A stretch of 41,209 nucleotides of DNA. Source: CADEED01 sp039930985 (GTDB lineage: Bacteria > Pseudomonadota > Gammaproteobacteria > Steroidobacterales > Steroidobacteraceae). The notes beneath the pieces were generated by a model that worked only from the letters and a program-made list of their open reading frames with translations, did no database searches and was not told the DNA's origin. This document shows, in pieces, positions 17,538-26,016 of the stretch; the first letter of the stretch is position 1, and each line of letters starts with the position of its first letter. A program made the translations under genes and the position numbers. The stretch spans positions 1 through 41,209 of the forward strand of contig JBDTSV010000177.1 of NCBI GenBank assembly GCA_039930985.1, read 5' to 3'.

Positions 17538-18485
17538 ATGAAGCTCAAACTCAAGGCGCTGCTGTCCGGACTCGCCACCTACATTCCGCGCTATCGGGCG
17601 ATGCGCCGCACCGGCGGCACCGACTCGGCGCGTTATTGCTATTCGGTCTGGCTGCGCCATCTGGTGCTCGCCAATGCCGCTTCGCCGCGTCTCGGCGTGC
17701 CTCGTGTCGTCGCCGAGCTCGGCCCGGGGGACTCCATCGGCATTGGACTTGCCGCGCTGCTTTGTGGCGCTGAGAAATATTTCGCATTCGATGTCGTCGC
17801 CTATCCGGATCTGCGTGGCAATCTCGCGGTGTTCGATGAATTGGTCGAGTTGCTGCGCCGGCGCGAACCCATTCCCGGCGGCGATGAGTTTCCCTCTCTG
17901 CAGCCACTGATCACGGACCTGGGATTTCCCGTGACCCTGCTCGATGACGCGCGGCTGGCCGTGGGTCTCGCTCCCGCGCGCGTCGCCGCAATTCGCAGTG
18001 CGATCGAGAACGCCGGCGAGACCTCGTGCATCGTTTACCGCGCGCCATGGACCGACGATTCGGTGATCCAGAACGGGACCATCGACATGATCTATTCGCA
18101 GGCGGTGCTCGAACATGTGGTGGACCTGCCGGCGGTATTCGCCGCCATGCGCCGCTGGCTGAAGCCGGGCGGCGTCATGTCGCACCAGATCGACTACCGC
18201 TGCCATGGCAAGGCCGATACCTGGGACGGCCATCGGACGTTTTCCGATTCCGCCTGGAAGGTGGTCGTGGGGCGTCGTCCCTATCTACTCAACCGTGTGC
18301 CGCACAGCGAGCAGATGCGTCTGCTGCGTGCCGCGGGGTTCGCCGTACTGGCCGAAACGACTGTAAGGTCGCATCCCGGCGTGACGCGCCGTCATCTGGC
18401 GGCGCGCTTTCGGGACTTGTCGGAAGATGATCGGACCACCAGTGGCGCATTCGTGCTGGCGGCACCTGTCGCCGCGAGCGAATGA
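17538..18485 (+). CDS. SAM-dependent methyltransferase (MSH-IDY type, copy 1)
   Basis: This 315-residue protein carries motif I as VVAELGPGDSIGIGLA near 57, then YFAFDV, a long insertion, IYSQAVLEHVVD and a conserved GGVMSHQIDYRCHG near 220. The last element also appears, as AIMSHVIDYKDH, in the methyltransferase at 21427-22275; the two are distant paralogues. It probably methylates a sugar in this glycan. The start is 5 bases after the previous stop, and the stop overlaps the next start (ATGA). Confidence 0.78.
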   Translation: MKLKLKALLSGLATYIPRYRAMRRTGGTDSARYCYSVWLRHLVLANAASPRLGVPRVVAELGPGDSIGIGLAALLCGAEKYFAFDVVAYPDLRGNLAVFDELVELLRRREPIPGGDEFPSLQPLITDLGFPVTLLDDARLAVGLAPARVAAIRSAIENAGETSCIVYRAPWTDDSVIQNGTIDMIYSQAVLEHVVDLPAVFAAMRRWLKPGGVMSHQIDYRCHGKADTWDGHRTFSDSAWKVVVGRRPYLLNRVPHSEQMRLLRAAGFAVLAETTVRSHPGVTRRHLAARFRDLSEDDRTTSGAFVLAAPVAASE

Positions 18486-19534
18486 TCCGCGTCCTGCTCA
18501 TCGGTCCGTTGCCGCCGCCGATGGGCGGTGACACGCGCCATTTCGCCACATTGGCCGCCGACCTGGCGCGACACCCGGGCTTTGCCGTGCGACTGGTCAA
18601 CACCTCACGGGGAGCCGCGCACTCCCGGCCCTGGCACAACGCCGTGATGGCCCTGAAAACCATCGGCGTGCTCGTAGCCAACATTCGTCGCACCGATGTC
18701 GTTTCGTTCCACGCCAGTGATCGGGGCATGGTGATGTTCGCCCCATGGATTCTCGCGATGTGCCGGTTGTTCCGCAGGCCGGTGATTCTGCGGCTGTTCG
18801 GCGGCTCGTTCGGCGACTACTTCGCCAGCAGTGGAACCCTGTTGCGGGGCCTGATTCGCCGTTTCGTACTGGGCGCGGATGTAGTGCTGTTGCAGACCAA
18901 ACGTGCCATGGGGCAGCTGCAAAGCCATGCGCGCGGCGAATTGGTGTGGTTTTCCACCTATATAAAGAGTGTCAATCCACCGGCCGGTCTGGAAATTCCC
19001 ACGCAATGCCGCAGGTTCGTGTTCCTCGGGCACCTGTGGCGCACCAAGGGCGTCGAGATCATCCTCGAGGCCGCTGCCAGCTTGCCGCCGGATTGCACCA
19101 TCGACCTGTTCGGTCCTCCCGACGAGTACACCCGCGAACAGATCGATGCGCGCGGCGCGGGGCGCGTGCGTTATCGCGGGTACCTGCGCCATGAGGAAGT
19201 CGAAAGCGTGTTGTGGAATTACGATTGCCTGGTACTACCTACCTTTCATCCGGGCGAGGGCTACCCCGGCGTGATCGCCGAGGCATTCGCGCACCGCTTG
19301 CCGGTCATCACCACGCGCTGGCTCGCCATTCCCGAGATCGTGGATGACAGCTGTGGAATTCTCGTCGAAGCAGAGGACTCTGCCGGTTTCGGCGCGGCGG
19401 TCACCGCGATGCACGACGACCCCCGGCGCTGGCGTGCCATGAAAGACGCCGCGGGAGCGCGCGCCGCCGACTTCGATCACGAAGTATGGGCGCGCCATTT
19501 CGAGCGGCTGTGCGCGCGACTGGTGGCTAGCTAG
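18482..19534 (+). CDS. GT4 family glycosyltransferase
   Basis: This 350-residue GT-B enzyme begins with LLIGPLPPPMGGDTRH, a loop typical of GT4 enzymes that bind a nucleotide-sugar donor. The C-terminal half has FLGHLWRTKGVEIIL near 180 and the E-x7-E element in GEGYPGVIAEAF near 260. The donor cannot be inferred. It starts with an ATGA overlap at 18482, and its TAG stop is directly followed by the ATG of asnB copy 3, the same arrangement as GT4 plus asnB copy 2. Confidence 0.85.
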   Translation: MIRVLLIGPLPPPMGGDTRHFATLAADLARHPGFAVRLVNTSRGAAHSRPWHNAVMALKTIGVLVANIRRTDVVSFHASDRGMVMFAPWILAMCRLFRRPVILRLFGGSFGDYFASSGTLLRGLIRRFVLGADVVLLQTKRAMGQLQSHARGELVWFSTYIKSVNPPAGLEIPTQCRRFVFLGHLWRTKGVEIILEAAASLPPDCTIDLFGPPDEYTREQIDARGAGRVRYRGYLRHEEVESVLWNYDCLVLPTFHPGEGYPGVIAEAFAHRLPVITTRWLAIPEIVDDSCGILVEAEDSAGFGAAVTAMHDDPRRWRAMKDAAGARAADFDHEVWARHFERLCARLVAS

Positions 19535-21430
19535 ATGTGCGGTGTATTCGGTGTGCTGCAGGATGCGGCCGAAACCGTGGATGGCGCCGCTCTCAAAGCC
19601 GCCGCGAGCGTACAGGCACACCGCGGACCCGATGCGAGTGGGCTTCGCACCTATACGGCCGGCGCCTGCACGCTCGCGCTGGGGCACCAGCGTCTGTCGA
19701 TCATCGACCTGAGCGAGGCGGGTACCCAGCCGATGGAGTACCGCGACGGCGCGGGCAGCCTGTCCTACAACGGCGAGCTGTATAACTACCTGGAACTCCG
19801 CGATGAGCTGGCCGCGACCGGCGAGCGCTTCAGTTCGCGCACGGACTCGGAAGTGCTTCTCTCGGCATTGCATGTCTGGGGTCCGAAGCAGGCCCTGTCC
19901 CGGTTCAACTGGATGGGTGCGTTCGCGTGGTTCGATCGCGACCGACAGAGGCTGGTGCTGGCCTGCGACGCCGCATCCGAGAAGCCGCTGTACTATTTCC
20001 GCGACGAACGGCGCTTCATCTTCGCCTCCGAAATTAAGACAGTGCTGACGCTTGCCGGGCGGCGCTTCGCGCTGGATCGCGACACCATCGGGCAATTCGT
20101 TTTCCAGGGCCTCAGCGACGCATCGACGCGCACTTATTTCGAGGCGATTCGACGCCTGGAGCCCGGCACATTCATCGAACTCGACATGCGCGCGCGTCAA
20201 TTCGATGTTCGGCCGGTCAGATACGAACCGCCCGTCTACTCTGGAGACGTGGCCGGCATGCCGTTGCCGCGCTTCATCGACGAATTGCGCGAAGTGTTCA
20301 TCGATGCCGTGCGCCTGCGGCTTCGCAGTGATGTACCGGTGGGAGTGCTGTTGTCCGGAGGCGTGGATTCCTCGTCCATCGCGGCCGTGACGCAGTCCCT
20401 GGTCGGGCGCGAATCCGCGCCCAAGCTGCTGTCCGCCGTGAGCGGCGACGCGCGCTTCGACGAGACGCGGCATATCGAAATGATGGAGCGCCACCTCGGG
20501 CAGCAGGCGCACAAGGTGACGCTGCAGATGAGGCCTGACACTTTGCTGGCCGAACTCGGCGAGGTCATCTGGTTCAACGATGCGCCGGTCGGCGGGCTTT
20601 CCGCTGTGGCGCATTTCAAGCTCATGCGGCGCGCACGCGAACTCGGCCTCACCGTGATCCTGAGCGGGCAGGGCGCCGACGAATCGCTGCTCGGTTACCG
20701 AAAGTTCCTCGGCTTCTATCTACAGTCGCTGATGCGGCAGGGACGACCGTTGCGAGCCGCCGGCGTGCTGGCGGCGTTCGTCGCCAATGGAACCATCGTC
20801 ACGCAGCTCGATCTGGGCGATGCAAAACGGTACGTCCCGTGGTTGCGGCGCCTGGCAGCGACGCGCGGCGAAGAGCCCGCGGCTCTCGAAGGTCCCTGGC
20901 TGCGCGGCTGGCATGCCGAGCAGCTAGGCCTCGGCGAAGGCAGTCTCGTGGACCGCCAATGGCTCGACCTTCGCAAATACTCGGTGCCGTCGCTGTGCCA
21001 CTACGAGGACCGCATGTCGATGGCGAGCGCGCGCGAGATCAGGCTGCCGTTTCTCGATCCCCGGCTCGTCGACATGCTCATGCGCGCGCCAGACGACTAC
21101 AAGATGCGGCGAGGTTGGACGAAGTACTGCCTGCGAGAGGCCATGCGCGACCTGCTGCCGCCCGGGATCGCATGGCGCAAGGACAAGCAGGGGTTCGCGA
21201 ATCCGGAGGGCGAGTGGCTTAAGCAGGAGCTTGCGCCGGTCGTGCGCGACGCATTCGAGCCGGGCAGCCTGGTGTGCCGCAAGGGCGTGCTCGATAGCGC
21301 GGCGCTGCTGCGGAAGTTTGCGGCGTATCGTGCGCAGCCGGCCGGCAAGGGCACGATCTGGTACCGGGAGATTTTTGCGCCGTTCGCGCTGGAGTTGTGG
21401 ATGCGACGTTACGAGGAATGGATCGAATGA
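19535..21430 (+). CDS. asnB: AsnB-type glutamine amidotransferase, copy 3 (divergent)
   Basis: This 631-residue protein has MCGVFG (Cys2), VQAHRGPDASG and YNGELYNYLEL in the glutaminase domain, and LLSGGVDSSSIAA near 275 in the synthetase domain. It differs from copies 1 and 2 in the synthetase loop, which reads SGQGADESLLGY instead of SGDGGDELFGGY, and in having HYEDRMSMASAREIRLPFLD where the others have KVDR. This places it in another AsnB subfamily. The pyrophosphate loop is intact, so it is probably active, perhaps on a different acceptor. The start abuts the GT4 stop and the end overlaps the next methyltransferase. Confidence 0.84.
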   Translation: MCGVFGVLQDAAETVDGAALKAAASVQAHRGPDASGLRTYTAGACTLALGHQRLSIIDLSEAGTQPMEYRDGAGSLSYNGELYNYLELRDELAATGERFSSRTDSEVLLSALHVWGPKQALSRFNWMGAFAWFDRDRQRLVLACDAASEKPLYYFRDERRFIFASEIKTVLTLAGRRFALDRDTIGQFVFQGLSDASTRTYFEAIRRLEPGTFIELDMRARQFDVRPVRYEPPVYSGDVAGMPLPRFIDELREVFIDAVRLRLRSDVPVGVLLSGGVDSSSIAAVTQSLVGRESAPKLLSAVSGDARFDETRHIEMMERHLGQQAHKVTLQMRPDTLLAELGEVIWFNDAPVGGLSAVAHFKLMRRARELGLTVILSGQGADESLLGYRKFLGFYLQSLMRQGRPLRAAGVLAAFVANGTIVTQLDLGDAKRYVPWLRRLAATRGEEPAALEGPWLRGWHAEQLGLGEGSLVDRQWLDLRKYSVPSLCHYEDRMSMASAREIRLPFLDPRLVDMLMRAPDDYKMRRGWTKYCLREAMRDLLPPGIAWRKDKQGFANPEGEWLKQELAPVVRDAFEPGSLVCRKGVLDSAALLRKFAAYRAQPAGKGTIWYREIFAPFALELWMRRYEEWIE

Positions 21431-22275
21431 ACTGGAAGCTCAAAGGTACGGCGTTCAGGCTGCTCGACATGTTGCCTTTCGGGCACGGCCTCTACCGTAT
21501 GGCGCAGCGGCTGGTTACGCGCACCAGTTCAGAGCCCATCACACCGGCGCTGTTGCGCTTGCATCAGTACCACGTGCGGAACTATCTACCCGTTGCGCCG
21601 GGACGGGCGCTGGAGTTTGGCGGAGGGCGGGATCTGCTGTCACCACTGCTGTTGTCACAGGCCGGCGCATCCGAAGTGCTGGTTTATGACATCGAACGCC
21701 ACAGCAGCCCGGATCAGGTCAATCACTGCATCCGGCAGTTGCGCGCGCTGCAGCCCGGCGAATGGCCGGAGGTGGTGGATTGCGGCGCGGACCTGCAGGC
21801 GAAGTACCGCATACGTTACGTGGCCCCTGGCGATGCGCGTGCCACCGGCCTGCCAGACGGCAGCGTTTCCTTCATCGTGTCGACCAGCACGCTCGAGCAC
21901 ATTCCCGAGCCCGACGTCCGGCGAATCATGGCCGAATGCACCCGCATCGCCGCGCCCGGGGCAATCATGAGTCATGTCATCGACTACAAAGACCACTATT
22001 ACTATTCGCAAGACTCGATCGGGATGTTCAATTTCTACCGCTACAGCGCGCGTGCCTGGCGCTGGTGGAGCCCGCCCAACAACAACCAGAACCGGCTGCG
22101 GCACAGCGATTTCGCCAAGATATTCGACTCGGCCGGTTTGATCAGAGCCAACGTACTGCCGCATTTGGCGGAGGCAGAGACGCTGCGCGGCCTCGAGCTG
22201 GCTCCGGAATTCCAGGGCTACTCGTCCGACGATCTGCTGACCCACAGCGCGTATTTCGTGCTGCAACGACCCTGA
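21427..22275 (+). CDS. SAM-dependent methyltransferase (MSH-IDY type, copy 2)
   Basis: This 282-residue protein has motif I ALEFGGGRDLLSPLL near 61, VYDIERH, IVSTSTLEHIPE and AIMSHVIDYKDHYYY near 182. It resembles the product of 17538-18485 in the MSH-x-IDY element but has a shorter middle section. ATG 21427 gives the ATGA overlap with asnB copy 3; an in-frame ATG at 21397 would extend into that gene. Its TGA stop shares one base with the next start (TGATG), so translation is probably coupled. The presumed role is sugar methylation. Confidence 0.78.
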   Translation: MNWKLKGTAFRLLDMLPFGHGLYRMAQRLVTRTSSEPITPALLRLHQYHVRNYLPVAPGRALEFGGGRDLLSPLLLSQAGASEVLVYDIERHSSPDQVNHCIRQLRALQPGEWPEVVDCGADLQAKYRIRYVAPGDARATGLPDGSVSFIVSTSTLEHIPEPDVRRIMAECTRIAAPGAIMSHVIDYKDHYYYSQDSIGMFNFYRYSARAWRWWSPPNNNQNRLRHSDFAKIFDSAGLIRANVLPHLAEAETLRGLELAPEFQGYSSDDLLTHSAYFVLQRP

Positions 22276-23528
22276 TGAATGTCTGGTTGATCACCGTTGG
22301 CGAGCCGCTGCCGCGACTCTCGAGTGATTCGCGGTTGTGGCGCGTCGGCTTGCTCGCGCAGGAACTCGCGGCGCGCGGACATGCGGTGACGTGGTGGACC
22401 TCACGCGTAGACCATTTCAACAAGCGGTTCTTCGATTGGACGGAGCGGGATTTTCCCGTGATGCCAGGCCTGACCATCCGCTTCCTGGATGGAATACTTT
22501 ACCGGCGCAATGTCGGGATGGCGCGATTATTCAATCACTGGCAGGTCGCGCGCGAGTTCGAGCGACTCGCCGTTGCCGCACCGGTGCCAGCGGTAATCCT
22601 GAGCTCGTTTCCGACGATAGAGCTTTCCGCGGCAGCGGTTCAGTACGGCAAAGAGCACGGCATCCCCGTGGTGCTCGACGTGCGTGACCTCTGGCCCGAC
22701 ATCTTCGTCCAGGCAGTGCCGGGCCCGCTGCGCGGGTTCCTGCGCATGGTGCTTCATGGCTACTTTGCGAGTACGCGGCGTGCCCTGGCGGGCGCTGCCT
22801 CGCTGATCGCAGTCTCGCGCGGATATCTGCAGTGGGGCATCGACAGAGCGGGGCGCGCGGCTCGCGCCGAAGATCGTGTTTTTCCGTTGGCTTACAGCCT
22901 GCCCGGCCGCACCGACGCTGCCCGCAACGCGGGACGCGAATGGCTGGCGAATTACGGTGTCAATGATGCGAGCGTGGTGTGTCTATTTGCCGGCACGCTC
23001 GGCCGCACCTACGATCTCGCGCCCGTACTGGACGCCGCCAGGGCTTTTGCGGCCGTGAATGGCAGTCCGTTTCGCTTCGTGATTTGCGGTGATGGTGAAC
23101 GCGCGGCGGAATGGCGCGAGAAGGCACGCGGACTTTCCAACGTGGCGTTCACCGGATGGCTCGATCAGGCGCGGATGCGCGACGCGCTCATGGGCGCCGA
23201 CATCGGGCTCGCGGCCTACGCACACGCTGCACCGCAAGGGCTGCCTAACAAGGTCATCGAGTACATGGCGGCCGGATTGCCCGTGGTATCGAGCCTTGCC
23301 GGTGAAACCGCCGATCTGCTGAAGCGCGGCGATTGCGGTGTGAGTTATGCGGCAGGCGACGATGAGGCGCTTCGCGACGCGCTGGAACGGCTCGCGGCGC
23401 CGCAGCCGCGGGCGAGGCTCGCGCACAACGCGCGCCACGGATTCGAAGCGGAGTTCGTGGCGGAGACTATCTATCCGCAGCTGGCGTCGTACCTCGAGCG
23501 GGCCGCGAACGCGAATTCTCGCCCCTGA
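22275..23528 (+). CDS. GT4 family glycosyltransferase (WbuB-like)
   Basis: This 417-residue GT-B enzyme has an extended N-terminal domain of the WbuB type (LITVGEPLPRLSSDSRLWR, then GHAVTWWTS) and the hallmark VLDVRDLWPDIF near 135. The C-terminal half has LFAGTLGRTYDL and GLPNKVIEYMAAGLPVV, where the second half of the E-x7-E motif is kept as NKVIEYMA. WbuB homologues transfer N-acetyl-L-fucosamine, so a 2-acetamido-6-deoxyhexose donor is plausible here. The ATG at 22275 is the only start outside the methyltransferase gene. It is the last + strand gene of this cluster and converges with the phosphoglycosyl transferase 15 bases away. Confidence 0.85.
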   Translation: MNVWLITVGEPLPRLSSDSRLWRVGLLAQELAARGHAVTWWTSRVDHFNKRFFDWTERDFPVMPGLTIRFLDGILYRRNVGMARLFNHWQVAREFERLAVAAPVPAVILSSFPTIELSAAAVQYGKEHGIPVVLDVRDLWPDIFVQAVPGPLRGFLRMVLHGYFASTRRALAGAASLIAVSRGYLQWGIDRAGRAARAEDRVFPLAYSLPGRTDAARNAGREWLANYGVNDASVVCLFAGTLGRTYDLAPVLDAARAFAAVNGSPFRFVICGDGERAAEWREKARGLSNVAFTGWLDQARMRDALMGADIGLAAYAHAAPQGLPNKVIEYMAAGLPVVSSLAGETADLLKRGDCGVSYAAGDDEALRDALERLAAPQPRARLAHNARHGFEAEFVAETIYPQLASYLERAANANSRP

Positions 23529-23543
23529 GCGCGGATCGCCTGT

Positions 23544-24275
23544 TCAGGAACGCGCGCTGACGATGGCCGTTGCGCCCGGCGGCGGCGCCGGCTGCAGTGG
23601 CGCCGTGCGTGCCGCGACCGCGATAAGATCCTCGGGAGCGCCACGCTTGCGCAGGTCATTGACGACGCTACGCAGCGCGTTCTGGCGCGAGACGATCGCC
23701 ACCGCCGTCAGTGCGATCAGCTTGAGATCGAGCCACAACGTGCGGTTCTCGATATAGAAGATGCCGAGCCGGCTCTTGTACGGCCGGATGAGCTGGTTGT
23801 ACGAGAGGTCCGGGTCCGGCCGGCCCTTGAGGATTTCGCCCTCGTCGGAGAACACGATGGACGAGTAGTCGGTGATTCCCGGCCGCACCGTGAGCAGTTT
23901 CTTTTCCTGCTCGGTGTACAGGCGCGTGTCGCGCTCCACGTTGGGTCTCGGTCCCACCAGGCTCATATCCCCCCACAGCACGTTCCACAGCTGCGTGAGT
24001 TCATCGAGCTTGTAGCCGCGGATGAATTTGCCGATCGGCGTGATGCGCGGGTCGTTCGAGGCCGTCGAATCGACGCCGCTCTTGTCCGCCTTCACCACCA
24101 TCGAGCGTAGTTTGGCCATCTTGAACATGCCGCCGCCGCGGGCGACGCGCGGGCCCATGTAGAACGGCGACTTGAAGTCCTGCAGCCACACCAGGATCGC
24201 CACCGGCACGATGATGATCGCGGAGATCGTGAGTCCGAGCAGGGCGACGACGAAGTCGAGGAGACGCTTGATCAT
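23544..24275 (-). CDS. Undecaprenyl-phosphate phosphoglycosyl transferase (bacterial sugar transferase)
   Basis: It starts repeat-unit assembly by moving a sugar 1-phosphate from a UDP-sugar to undecaprenyl phosphate at the inner membrane. The 243-residue protein is the small monotopic type. One hydrophobic N-terminal segment (about 5-30) is followed by FKMAKLRSMV, GKFIRGYKLDELTQLWNV with the catalytic Asp-Glu pair, MSLVGPRPN and the PGITDYSS loop. It lacks the extra N-terminal membrane and Rossmann-like domains of WbaP/WcaJ. The C-terminal 45 residues are proline- and alanine-rich. It is the last gene of the - strand group, 5 bases after the transketolase C-subunit. Confidence 0.9.
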   Translation of the reverse strand: MIKRLLDFVVALLGLTISAIIIVPVAILVWLQDFKSPFYMGPRVARGGGMFKMAKLRSMVVKADKSGVDSTASNDPRITPIGKFIRGYKLDELTQLWNVLWGDMSLVGPRPNVERDTRLYTEQEKKLLTVRPGITDYSSIVFSDEGEILKGRPDPDLSYNQLIRPYKSRLGIFYIENRTLWLDLKLIALTAVAIVSRQNALRSVVNDLRKRGAPEDLIAVAARTAPLQPAPPPGATAIVSARS

Positions 24276-24280
24276 CTGGA

Positions 24281-25210
24281 TCAGTCCTTGCCTAACATCT
24301 TGAGTGCGCTCGCCACCACGCCGGCCTTGTCCAGGCCGTACAACGTGCGCAGGTATTCCTGGCTGCCGACGGCGGAGGAAAAGCCGGCGCGCAATCCGAC
24401 GCGGCGGAATACCCGCGGAATGACCCCCATCTCGAGCAGCGACTCCGCAATGGCGCCGCCGAGGCCGCCGTCGACAGTGTGCTCCTCGAGCGCCATGAGG
24501 CCGCCGGTTTCACGCGCCGCACGCGCCATCGCTTCAACGTCGAGAGGCTTGGCGGTGTGCACGCTGAGGATGCGAGTTTCGATCTGGTGAACTCTGGCGA
24601 GCTCTTCAGCCGCCTTGAGAGCGACTTCGAGGATGCCGCCGGTGACGGCGACGGTGAGGTCGGCGCCGTCGCGCACGAGCCTGGCCTTGCCGATCGTGAA
24701 GACATCCGCGGGCTGGTGCGTCGGCGGGGCTTTCGACTTGTCGAGCCGCAGATAGCAAGTGCCGGGCAGCGCCACCAGCGCGCGCGTGGCCTGCCGAACT
24801 TCCCACTCGTCGCCGGGGCTCACCACCGTGAGATTGGGCAGCGCCCGCAGGATCGCGATGTCCTCCGTGGCGTGATGCGAGATACCGAGCGCGCCGTAGC
24901 TGAAGCCGCTGCCGATCGAAACCACCTTGACGTTCGCATCGTGATAAGCCGCGTCGTTGCGGATCTGCTCGAGGCATCGCAGGCTCGGAAAGTTGGCGAT
25001 CGAATACGTGAAGACGATGCGGCCCTCGAGGGCGATGCCAGTGGCGAGACCGGTCATGTTCTGTTCGGCCACGCCGGCATTGAGAAACTGCCTGGGGCAG
25101 CGGCGGGCGAACTCTTCGAAGACGCCGAAACCGAGATCGCCAGTGATCAGCAGGATGCGGGGATCCGCCGCTGCGATCTCGAGCAGCTCTGCAATGAATG
25201 CGTTACGCAT
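24281..25210 (-). CDS. Transketolase-like ThDP enzyme, C-terminal subunit
   Basis: This 309-residue protein supplies the pyrimidine-binding and C-terminal domains of a transketolase/1-deoxyxylulose-5-phosphate-synthase-like enzyme. The thiamine-activating Glu lies in AGVAEQNMTG (about residue 50). Also present are GISHHATEDI, TYCYLRLDKS-like text near 165, and EEHTVDGGLGGAIAE. The ATG at 25210 shares one base with the stop of the N-terminal subunit (TGATG), so the two chains are made together. The in-frame extension to 25579 is only a shadow of the other subunit gene. With an aminotransferase next door, it probably builds or trims a sugar carbon chain. Confidence 0.87.
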   Translation of the reverse strand: MRNAFIAELLEIAAADPRILLITGDLGFGVFEEFARRCPRQFLNAGVAEQNMTGLATGIALEGRIVFTYSIANFPSLRCLEQIRNDAAYHDANVKVVSIGSGFSYGALGISHHATEDIAILRALPNLTVVSPGDEWEVRQATRALVALPGTCYLRLDKSKAPPTHQPADVFTIGKARLVRDGADLTVAVTGGILEVALKAAEELARVHQIETRILSVHTAKPLDVEAMARAARETGGLMALEEHTVDGGLGGAIAESLLEMGVIPRVFRRVGLRAGFSSAVGSQEYLRTLYGLDKAGVVASALKMLGKD

Positions 25211-26013
25211 CAGGAACGCTCCAGTTCCTGCAATGCCTGGTCGTATTCCTCGCCGCGCGCCGTGCGGTAGTGCCACAGGACGGTATTTTCCATGAACGAC
25301 ACGCCCTTGCCCTTGGTGGTGTGCGCGATCACGCAGACCGGCTTGCCGCTCTGCGAAGGCGAGCCGAGCACGGATTTCAAGACCGAATGATCGTGGCCAT
25401 CCACCTCGCGGACTTCCCACCCGAAGCTCGCCCACTTGTCGACGAAGGGTTCGAGCGCGATCGTGTCGGCGACGGCGCCGAGGGATTGAATCTTGTTGTA
25501 GTCGATCACGACGAACAGATTGCGGAGCTTGAAGTGGGCGGCAAACAGGATCGCTTCCCAGTTTGAGCCCTCGTCGCATTCGCCATCGCTGAGCAGTACG
25601 TATACCCGGTGCGATGCGCCGTCGAGATTCGCTGCATAGGCCATGCCCGCGCCCACCGGCAACCCATGCCCGAGTGAGCCGGTGGAAAACTCCACGCCGG
25701 GGATGCCTTTGTGCGACACGTGACCACTGAACACCGACCCGTCCTGGTAGTGAGTCGCAAGCCTCTCAACGGGGAAAAACCCCAGCTCGGCGAGTGCGGC
25801 GTAAATTCCGGCGCCGGCGTGCCCCTTGCTCAGGATGAATCGATCGCGCTCCGGCCATTGCGGGCGTTGTGGATCGACCTTGAGGATATCGGCGTACAGC
25901 ACCGCGACCAGGTCGGCCATGGAGAAGACCGCGCCGATGTGCGAGCTGCCCCCGAGGCTGGTCATGCGCAGTGCGTGCTTGCGGATTCGCCTCGCGAGCT
26001 CCTTCGAATCCAC
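25210..26013 (-). CDS. Transketolase-like ThDP enzyme, N-terminal subunit
   Basis: This 267-residue protein carries the diphosphate-binding domain of a split transketolase. GSSHIGAVFSMADL, LSKGHAGAGIYAAL and GSLGHGLPVGAGMA are followed by the ThDP/metal motif SDGECDEGSNWEA near 145 and DYNKIQSLG. The start is GTG at 26013, 3 bases after the stop of the aminotransferase gene. Together the two subunits (576 residues) are a little shorter than standard transketolase. Dedicated copies in glycan loci suggest a special two-carbon transfer; central-metabolism transketolase would normally be one chain. Confidence 0.88.
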   Translation of the reverse strand: MDSKELARRIRKHALRMTSLGGSSHIGAVFSMADLVAVLYADILKVDPQRPQWPERDRFILSKGHAGAGIYAALAELGFFPVERLATHYQDGSVFSGHVSHKGIPGVEFSTGSLGHGLPVGAGMAYAANLDGASHRVYVLLSDGECDEGSNWEAILFAAHFKLRNLFVVIDYNKIQSLGAVADTIALEPFVDKWASFGWEVREVDGHDHSVLKSVLGSPSQSGKPVCVIAHTTKGKGVSFMENTVLWHYRTARGEEYDQALQELERS

Positions 26014-26016
26014 GCG

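Noticed and set aside
19235..20614. Long - strand open frame of 459 codons
   Set aside because: It lies wholly antisense to a GT4 gene end and asnB copy 3, and its translation has no recognisable motif. GC-rich codon bias keeps antisense frames open.
10716..21430. AsnB proteins as ordinary asparagine synthetases
   Set aside because: Three divergent copies of about 630 residues embedded among glycosyltransferases and methyltransferases point to glycan amidation; amino acid synthesis would not need this context.
21762..22274. N-terminal extension of the WbuB-like transferase
   Set aside because: It would overlap the methyltransferase in another frame and encodes Arg/Ala-rich sequence; GT4 homology starts at ATG 22275.
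24281..26013. Transketolase split by a frameshift
   Set aside because: The second chain has its own ATG in a TGATG overlap and both halves end at normal domain borders. Two-subunit transketolases are a known natural form.
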